Below, piece by piece: positions 58,976 to 64,000 of a stretch of 64,000 bases of DNA (its first letter is position 1; the number at the start of each line of letters is the position of its first letter). Under the pieces are notes generated by a model, which saw only the letters and a program-made list of their open reading frames with translations, made no database searches and was not told where the DNA came from. Source of the DNA: an uncultured Clostridia bacterium. Its GTDB lineage: Bacteria > Bacillota > Clostridia > Christensenellales > Aristaeellaceae. The translations under genes and the position numbers were made by a program. The stretch is taken from contig CAMNHF010000002.1 of assembly GCA_946538975.1 (NCBI GenBank), forward strand, positions 1 to 64,000, read 5' to 3'.

Positions 58976-59926
58976 TCACTCGCCCTCCTTTGTGCCCAGG
59001 AAGCGGAAGCAGACTCTGGACAGAATGTAGGTCACGACCAGCAGCATGAAGGACAGGGAGGTCGCGTAGCCCAGGTCGAAGCGGGCGAAGCCGTAATCCT
59101 CGATGTGGCTCTGGATCAGCTGGCCGGCGTAGTTTGGCGTGGGATTCTGCCCGGAGAGCTGCACGCCGATGGAGCCGGATTTGAGCGCGTTGACAATGGC
59201 CATCACCGCGGAGAAGAGCATCTGCGGCTTCATGGAGGGGATCGTGATGTAGAACAGCTCCAGCAGCGGGCTCTGGATGCCGTCGATCTTGCCGGCCTCG
59301 TAGAGCTGCTCGTCCACGTTCTGCATGCCCGCGAACAGCGAGAGGAAGCCCACGCCCATGCTGGACCACAGCGTGACCATCATCATGATGGGCAGCAGCC
59401 AGTTCTTGTCCTGCGTCCAGGCGACCGGCGTGTTGATGAAGCCCAGGTTCAGCAGGATGTCGTTCAGGTAGCCCAGGCGGTCGGAGGAGAAGAACACCTG
59501 CCACACCACGCTGATGAGCACGCCGCCGGCGATGGAAGGCGCGTAGATCGCCATGATGTAGGGCTTCTTCAGCTTCTTGGGGGCCTTGTTGATCATCCAG
59601 GCCAGGCCGAACTGCAGCGCGTAGCCCACCGGGCCCACGACCACGGCGAACAGCAGGGTGTTCGGGATGACGTATTTCATCAGGACGACGTCCTTGGTCA
59701 GCATCTTGGTGAAATTGTCCAGCCCCGTGAACACCGGCGGCTGAATGGAGTCATAGGAGGTGAAGGACAGCACCGTGGCGGACAGGACGGGCCCGACGAT
59801 GAAGATGCAGAAGCAGATCATGAAGGGGGCGATCAGCACATAGGCAATCCAGCTCTCTTTCATCTGCTTCCAGGTTTCCCGGGCTTTGGCGCCCCGCGGG
59901 AGGCGTTCCGGTTTCTGCACGGTCAT
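58976..59926 (-). CDS. Carbohydrate ABC transporter permease, MalF-like (first pair)
   Basis: This 316-residue CUT1 permease has six spans (AYVLIAPFMICFCIFIVGPV first) and the EAA loop LYEAGKIDGIQSPLLELFYITIPSM near 205. The ATG at 59926 overlaps the binding-protein stop (ATGA); a GTG at 59920 has better spacing from AAGGAGG and is equally possible. The track ORF extends upstream inside the binding-protein gene in another frame and is not real there. Confidence 0.93.
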   Translation of the reverse strand: MTVQKPERLPRGAKARETWKQMKESWIAYVLIAPFMICFCIFIVGPVLSATVLSFTSYDSIQPPVFTGLDNFTKMLTKDVVLMKYVIPNTLLFAVVVGPVGYALQFGLAWMINKAPKKLKKPYIMAIYAPSIAGGVLISVVWQVFFSSDRLGYLNDILLNLGFINTPVAWTQDKNWLLPIMMMVTLWSSMGVGFLSLFAGMQNVDEQLYEAGKIDGIQSPLLELFYITIPSMKPQMLFSAVMAIVNALKSGSIGVQLSGQNPTPNYAGQLIQSHIEDYGFARFDLGYATSLSFMLLVVTYILSRVCFRFLGTKEGE

Positions 59927-62754
59927 TCCTCCTTCCCGGCAGGACGGCCAATCTGCATCAGCGACATGGGAATCAGGGGCTTCCCCGCCTCGTCGATGTA
60001 GCCCATTTCCTGCTGCTTGATGCCGATCTCCAGCGTGATGTCCTCCACCGCGGTCTCGATCTCCTCGCGGTAATTGCCCTTGTCCACGACGATCCGCGTC
60101 CAGGCGTTCCACAGCTCGCGGCTGGTCATGTAGGAGCCGCCGGGCACCATGGGCAGCTGCTTGTACCAGGACATCTGCTCCAGCAGCACCCGCTTCGTGT
60201 CCTCGGGCCAGTTCTGCATGCCGACCACATCGCGGTTCGCGGAGAACCAGCGGAAGGCCTCGCCGTAATTGTTCTCCATGCTCTCGGCGAAGAGATACTG
60301 CGTATCGGTGGAGAGCCACCACCGCATGAATTCCCAGGCGCGGCTCTGGCGCTCCTCATTGGTCTTGAACATCACCGCGGAGGTCTGGGAGCCGGCCTGC
60401 CAGCGCTGCAGCACGCCGTCCTCCGCATAGGTGCCGGGCACCGGCGCGATGGCCCAGTCGCCGGAGATGTCCGGCGCGGCCATGTCGAACTGGATGTACT
60501 GGTCGATGTCCGCGATGCCCATGGGCACGTCACCGATGCGGAAATGCTGATAGAAGCTGCTCATCTGCGGCTGCAGGCCGTATTTGACATACAGCTCGGT
60601 CCATTGCCGGTAGGCGGCGTAGCCCTTCGGATTCGTGAAGGCCAGGCCCAGGCCGTCCGGCGTGTACACGTCCACGTCATTCTGGAAGAAGAAGGTCAGG
60701 TAGTCGCCGTAGGGATAGTAGAAGGCGTAATTCTGCTGCAGCAGCGTGGAGAGCACATGGGTCGCGTCCTCCCAGGTGACGGGCACCGCCAGCCCGAGGG
60801 CCTCCGTCACATCCGTGCGGTAGAAGAGCACCTTCACGCGGATCTCCTCCGCGATGCCGTACTCCGCCCCGCTGAAGTAGTTCGGGATGCGGCTGCCCGG
60901 CGGCAGGGGAGCCACCAGCTCCTCAAAGCCGTCCAGGCTGCTCAGGTCGACCAGCGCGCCGCGGATGCCGAACTCAAAGGGCAGGGCGATGTCCACGCCG
61001 GTGACCACGTCGGGCTGCTCGCCGGCCGCCTTGGCCAGGATCAGCAGCTGCGTGCCGGGCGGGCAGTAGCTCACCTTCACAGGGATGCCGGTCTGCGGCG
61101 TAAAGTACTCGTCGGCCAGCAGCTGCATCATGTCCACATAGTCCCGGTTGCGCTGCACCCAGACGGTGACGGTCTCGCCGCCGCTGCCCAGCTTCGTGTC
61201 GTCACGGGAGAAGAAGGAGCTGACGAAGTTGCTGAAATCGTACTGCAGATTCTGGAAGAAGCCGGTCCTGCCGTCGGGAATCTGCGCCGCGTCCCCGGCC
61301 AGGGTGATGCGGTTGAGCGCCAGCGGCTGCGACATCATGCTGTCCTCCCAGTTGGACAGCGTCGTGTAGATGCTGGAGAGGGCGTCGCTGCGCTTGGCGA
61401 TGCGGTTGTGATCCTCCGCGATGCGGTACAGGTCGGTGATCGCCGCGTCGAAGGTGCCCAGGCTGCCCTCCGTGTGGAGCACGCCCTGCAGGCCGTCGCG
61501 GATCGCCTCCAGCTCGGCGGCCATGCGCGTCAGATCCTCCGCGATGGTGGGGATGTACCGCTCGAGCTTCCAGATGCGGTACACATCGCTGTCCGAGCCG
61601 ATGATCTCCGTCACGTAGAGATCCAGCGCCTTCATCTCATCGACCACCGCGCCCAGCCGCCGCCACCACTGGGCATAGGGCGCACTGGTGACGGTCAGGC
61701 GCAGGGTGTGGACGCCCCTGGTCAGGTATACCTTCTGCGCCTCCTCGCCGCCCGGCACCAGCAGGCTCCAGCCGGACACGAAGGGGAAGCCCATGGTCTC
61801 CCACTCGGCAAAGGGAACCTCCCCGTCGATGGTGAGCGTGCGGAAGGAGGTCAGGGGCATGTTGTAGTTCTGCGTATAGTGGAAGCCCAGGGTATACAGC
61901 CCGTCCTCCGGCACTTCCACAGTCCATTCCAGATAGTCGTGGCCCGTGTTCCAGGAGGAGCCGCCGATCGCGTTGAGCATCTTCCTGCCGGGCTCGGCGG
62001 GGGTGACGCCGGGGTTCGAGAAGGTCAGGTTCTGGATGCTCTTGGACGAGCGGAGAGACAGCTGCTCGGCTTCCAGGGAGACCACCGCGGAGGCCGCCGG
62101 CGCTTCCGCGTGGGCGGCGGAATAGGCGGCGTAGTCCGGCGGCGTGACCGGAGCGCGCAGGGTGATCCCCAGAAGGGCCAGGCTGCCCTTGACGCCGGTC
62201 AGCGTCAGCGTGTTCTCGCCCTTCTCCAGCAGGAAAAGCAGGGGCCGCGCATCCAGGGCGCTGCGCTCCATGAGCAGGATCTCCCGCCCGGTCATGACGC
62301 CCTCCTGATGCGGGCGGATCTCATTGCCGTATTCGTTCCGCCGGAAGGGATACGCCGCGTCCCGGAATTCCTTGGGGAACAGATAAGCGCCGCTCTCGCG
62401 GAAGGGCAGCGCGCCGTTGACCATGAGGCCGCGCTCAATCTGTCCGCTGCTGCTGTCCAGCTGGGCATAGCGGACCGAAACCCAATATAGCGCCCGTTCC
62501 GGCACCGTGACGAAAAAGGTGACGCTGCCCAGCCCGGTGCGCCAGCACAGCGCGTCCCCGCCGTCCACGCTCTCCCTTGTGAGGCCGACATCCTCGGCCT
62601 CATAGCGGTCCAGCGGTACGGTCACATCCCCGCCGGCGCAGGGCACATCCGCCCACGCCGTCAGGGCCTCCGCGTAGGAGGGCTCCTCGCCCGCTGCCGG
62701 CAGGCAGGCGACCAGCGCCAGCAGCAGCACGATCCATCCTGTCAATCTGCGCAT
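59923..62754 (-). CDS. Extracellular solute-binding lipoprotein with two N-terminal carbohydrate-binding-like domains
   Basis: This 943-residue protein is over twice the length of a normal sugar-binding protein. A lipobox LVAC (Cys 18) follows the signal. Residues 30-225 (VPLDRYEAEDVGLTRESVDGG) and 245-400 (VVSLEAEQLSLRSSKSIQN; DYLEWTVEVPEDGLYTLGFHY) look like two galactose-binding/CBM35-type jelly rolls. A helical spacer covers about 400-500. From about 528 (GETVTVWVQRNRDYVD) to the end is a family-1 solute-binding domain (VPMGIADIDQYIQ, AWEFMRWWLS). It probably holds long glycans at the surface and passes fragments to the channel. It starts 14 bases after the ATPase gene. Confidence 0.9.
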   Translation of the reverse strand: MRRLTGWIVLLLALVACLPAAGEEPSYAEALTAWADVPCAGGDVTVPLDRYEAEDVGLTRESVDGGDALCWRTGLGSVTFFVTVPERALYWVSVRYAQLDSSSGQIERGLMVNGALPFRESGAYLFPKEFRDAAYPFRRNEYGNEIRPHQEGVMTGREILLMERSALDARPLLFLLEKGENTLTLTGVKGSLALLGITLRAPVTPPDYAAYSAAHAEAPAASAVVSLEAEQLSLRSSKSIQNLTFSNPGVTPAEPGRKMLNAIGGSSWNTGHDYLEWTVEVPEDGLYTLGFHYTQNYNMPLTSFRTLTIDGEVPFAEWETMGFPFVSGWSLLVPGGEEAQKVYLTRGVHTLRLTVTSAPYAQWWRRLGAVVDEMKALDLYVTEIIGSDSDVYRIWKLERYIPTIAEDLTRMAAELEAIRDGLQGVLHTEGSLGTFDAAITDLYRIAEDHNRIAKRSDALSSIYTTLSNWEDSMMSQPLALNRITLAGDAAQIPDGRTGFFQNLQYDFSNFVSSFFSRDDTKLGSGGETVTVWVQRNRDYVDMMQLLADEYFTPQTGIPVKVSYCPPGTQLLILAKAAGEQPDVVTGVDIALPFEFGIRGALVDLSSLDGFEELVAPLPPGSRIPNYFSGAEYGIAEEIRVKVLFYRTDVTEALGLAVPVTWEDATHVLSTLLQQNYAFYYPYGDYLTFFFQNDVDVYTPDGLGLAFTNPKGYAAYRQWTELYVKYGLQPQMSSFYQHFRIGDVPMGIADIDQYIQFDMAAPDISGDWAIAPVPGTYAEDGVLQRWQAGSQTSAVMFKTNEERQSRAWEFMRWWLSTDTQYLFAESMENNYGEAFRWFSANRDVVGMQNWPEDTKRVLLEQMSWYKQLPMVPGGSYMTSRELWNAWTRIVVDKGNYREEIETAVEDITLEIGIKQQEMGYIDEAGKPLIPMSLMQIGRPAGKEE

Positions 62755-62768
62755 GGTAGCCTCTTTCC

Positions 62769-63902
62769 TCACTTGATTCGCTCCGAGGTGTTCACGTTGA
62801 AGAACAGGAACATGCTCATGTCGGCTGCAATCCACAGCCGCGTTCCCGCCGGATAGCGGTCCCGGACCGAGCCCCGCACGATCACGGGCGGCACGAGGGC
62901 GTCCGTGTGGTCATAGCGCAGGTGGAGGAAGCGGTCTGCGCCCACCAGCTCGGAGAGCTCCAGCGTCCCCGCGAAGTGGTTGTCCGGCCGCGGCTCGCCC
63001 TCCACGATCGGGCGGACCGACATGTATTCCGGCCGGATGCCGCCGACCAGGTCATGCCCCTCGTAGATTTCCAGCCCGGGCGTGATCTTCTCGGCGGGCA
63101 CGGCGATGGAGAACACCTTCGTCGAGAAGGCCCAGGCGCCGTCCCGCTTTTCCAGGCGGCCGGGGATGAAGTTCATGGGCGGCGTGCCGATGAAACCGGC
63201 CACATAGCGGTTGGCAGGCTCGTTGTAGATTTCCTCCGGGGTGCCCACCTGCTGCATGATGCCGCCGTTCATGACCACAATCCGGTCACCCATGGTCATG
63301 GCCTCGGTCTGGTCGTGCGTGACGTATACGGTCGTCGTGCCCAGCTCGCGGTGCAGGCGGATGATCTCCGAGCGCATCTGCACGCGCATCTTGGCGTCCA
63401 GGTTGCTCAGCGGCTCATCCATCAGGAAGACCGACGGATCCCGGACGATGGCGCGGCCCAGAGCGACGCGCTGGCGCTGGCCGCCGGAGACGTCCTTCGG
63501 CAGGCGCTCCAGCAGGTGGTCGATCTCCAGCTTCCGCGCCTTCTGGTTGACCAGCTCGTTGATCTTGTATTTCTCCATCTTCCGCAGCCGCAGCCCGAAG
63601 GCCATGTTCTCGAACAGCGAAAGATTCGGATACAGCGCGTAGTTCTGGAACACCATGGCGATGTTCCGCTGGCGGGGAGAGAGCTTGTTGACCACCTTCC
63701 CGTCGATCAGGATCTCGCCCCGGGTGATGCTCTCCAGGCCCGCGATCATGCGCAGCGTGGTGGTCTTGCCGCAGCCGGAGGCACCGACAAAGACCATGAA
63801 TTCCCCGTCGCCGATGTCCAGGTTGAAATCCTGCACGGCCGGCGCGACCGTTTTGGCCCCGGGGTAGATTTTCCATACATGCCGAAGTGATACCTTGTCC
63901 AT
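62769..63902 (-). CDS. Sugar ABC transporter ATP-binding protein (UgpC/MsmX-like)
   Basis: This 377-residue CUT1 ATPase has Walker A GASGCGKTT (about 38-46), signature VSGGQRQRVALGRA, Walker B VFLMDEPLSNLDA and the switch His in VYVTHDQTEAMT. The C-terminal TOBE/OB region (about 240-377; VGGIRPEYMSV) is the regulatory domain of MalK/MsmX proteins. It is the only ATPase in the operon and may energise both permease pairs and others in the genome. GGTGAGGATCAC precedes the ATG; no promoter was seen in the remaining 98 bases. Confidence 0.95.
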   Translation of the reverse strand: MDKVSLRHVWKIYPGAKTVAPAVQDFNLDIGDGEFMVFVGASGCGKTTTLRMIAGLESITRGEILIDGKVVNKLSPRQRNIAMVFQNYALYPNLSLFENMAFGLRLRKMEKYKINELVNQKARKLEIDHLLERLPKDVSGGQRQRVALGRAIVRDPSVFLMDEPLSNLDAKMRVQMRSEIIRLHRELGTTTVYVTHDQTEAMTMGDRIVVMNGGIMQQVGTPEEIYNEPANRYVAGFIGTPPMNFIPGRLEKRDGAWAFSTKVFSIAVPAEKITPGLEIYEGHDLVGGIRPEYMSVRPIVEGEPRPDNHFAGTLELSELVGADRFLHLRYDHTDALVPPVIVRGSVRDRYPAGTRLWIAADMSMFLFFNVNTSERIK

Positions 63903-64000
63903 GTGATCCTCACCCTGCTTCGTTGTTCGTTTGGGGCAGCCCGCCGGGAGAGGGCCCCCGGCACGGCTGACAGAAAAAAGGGCAGGAGAGCTTTGCTGAC

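Noticed and set aside
1-64000. tRNA, rRNA or phage genes
   Set aside because: I found no cloverleaf-like segment with a GTTCRAATC-type arm, no rRNA signature and no phage structural or integrase motif in any frame.

Overview
The window is about 64 kb of high-GC DNA (GC-rich third codon positions throughout). The gene content is that of a Gram-positive anaerobe: a dcw cell-division cluster, DnaE, a soj/spo0J-like parAB pair, Obg and YhbY, QueT, AgrC/LytTR-type signalling, and CUT1 sugar ABC transporters with DUF5696 and YIP1 companions. Shine-Dalgarno sites are strong (AGGAGG type) and sigma-A promoters are near consensus. I read this as a gut or fibre-associated Clostridia (possibly Christensenellales-like); the order is a guess, the phylum is not.

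Layout. (1) 1-5.4 kb, plus strand: murD (3' end), ftsQ/divIB, ftsA, ftsZ with its own promoter and terminator, then a small membrane-anchored unknown. (2) 5.4-17 kb, minus strand: dnaE, an ABC-F ATPase, a WalJ/YycJ-like MBL hydrolase, a four-gene surface-glycan block (sugar transferase, split transketolase pair, LicD), and parB/parA. (3) 17.2-22.6 kb, plus strand: the UPF0237 (ACT)/UPF0210 pair, obg, yhbY, a deoxyinosine-type DNA glycosylase, queT and a membrane protein. (4) 22.6-29 kb, minus strand: GH28 pectinase-like hydrolase; a LytTR-DUF3021-GNAT-PAP2 operon; and a GNAT / RibD-like reductase / DinB-DUF3795 operon. (5) 29.2-37.4 kb: GH2 glycosidase, a small four-TM protein, a GH3 enzyme with reversed domain order and membrane anchors at both ends, and a LytTR response regulator/GHKL sensor kinase whose probable operator lies in front of the GH3 gene. 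(6) 37.5-38.4 kb: a recent, internally deleted duplicate of part of that glycosidase operon. (7) 38.5-45.7 kb: the most interesting locus, a minus-strand operon of a VWA protein, a MoxR-type AAA+ ATPase, a small HEPN-like protein with an RN-x3-H motif, and a 1067-residue fusion of BspA-type leucine-rich repeats to DUF4132. (8) 46-49.6 kb: small accessory genes (methyltransferase, TfoX-like, VOC, GyrI-like, TetR, glutaredoxin-like). (9) 49.8-63.9 kb: one long minus-strand glycan-uptake operon with one ATPase, one large carbohydrate-binding lipoprotein, two complete permease pairs, an NHL-YIP1 membrane protein, a DUF5696 protein, a DUF1861 protein and a GH130 glycoside phosphorylase.

How the parts work together. 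Regions 4, 5 and 9 point to plant or host glycan use: pectin-type cleavage by GH28, beta-glycoside cleavage by GH2 and GH3, and import with phosphorolysis of mannosides by the GH130 operon. Region 7 resembles the E. coli YehL/YehP/YehI (MoxR/VWA/DUF4132) set, but carries a leucine-rich-repeat sensor-like part and a candidate HEPN ribonuclease. I propose it is an uncharacterised biological-conflict module. No tRNA, rRNA, CRISPR array, transposase or phage gene was recognised. All coordinates come from reading the sequence and the supplied ORF track; no database search was run.
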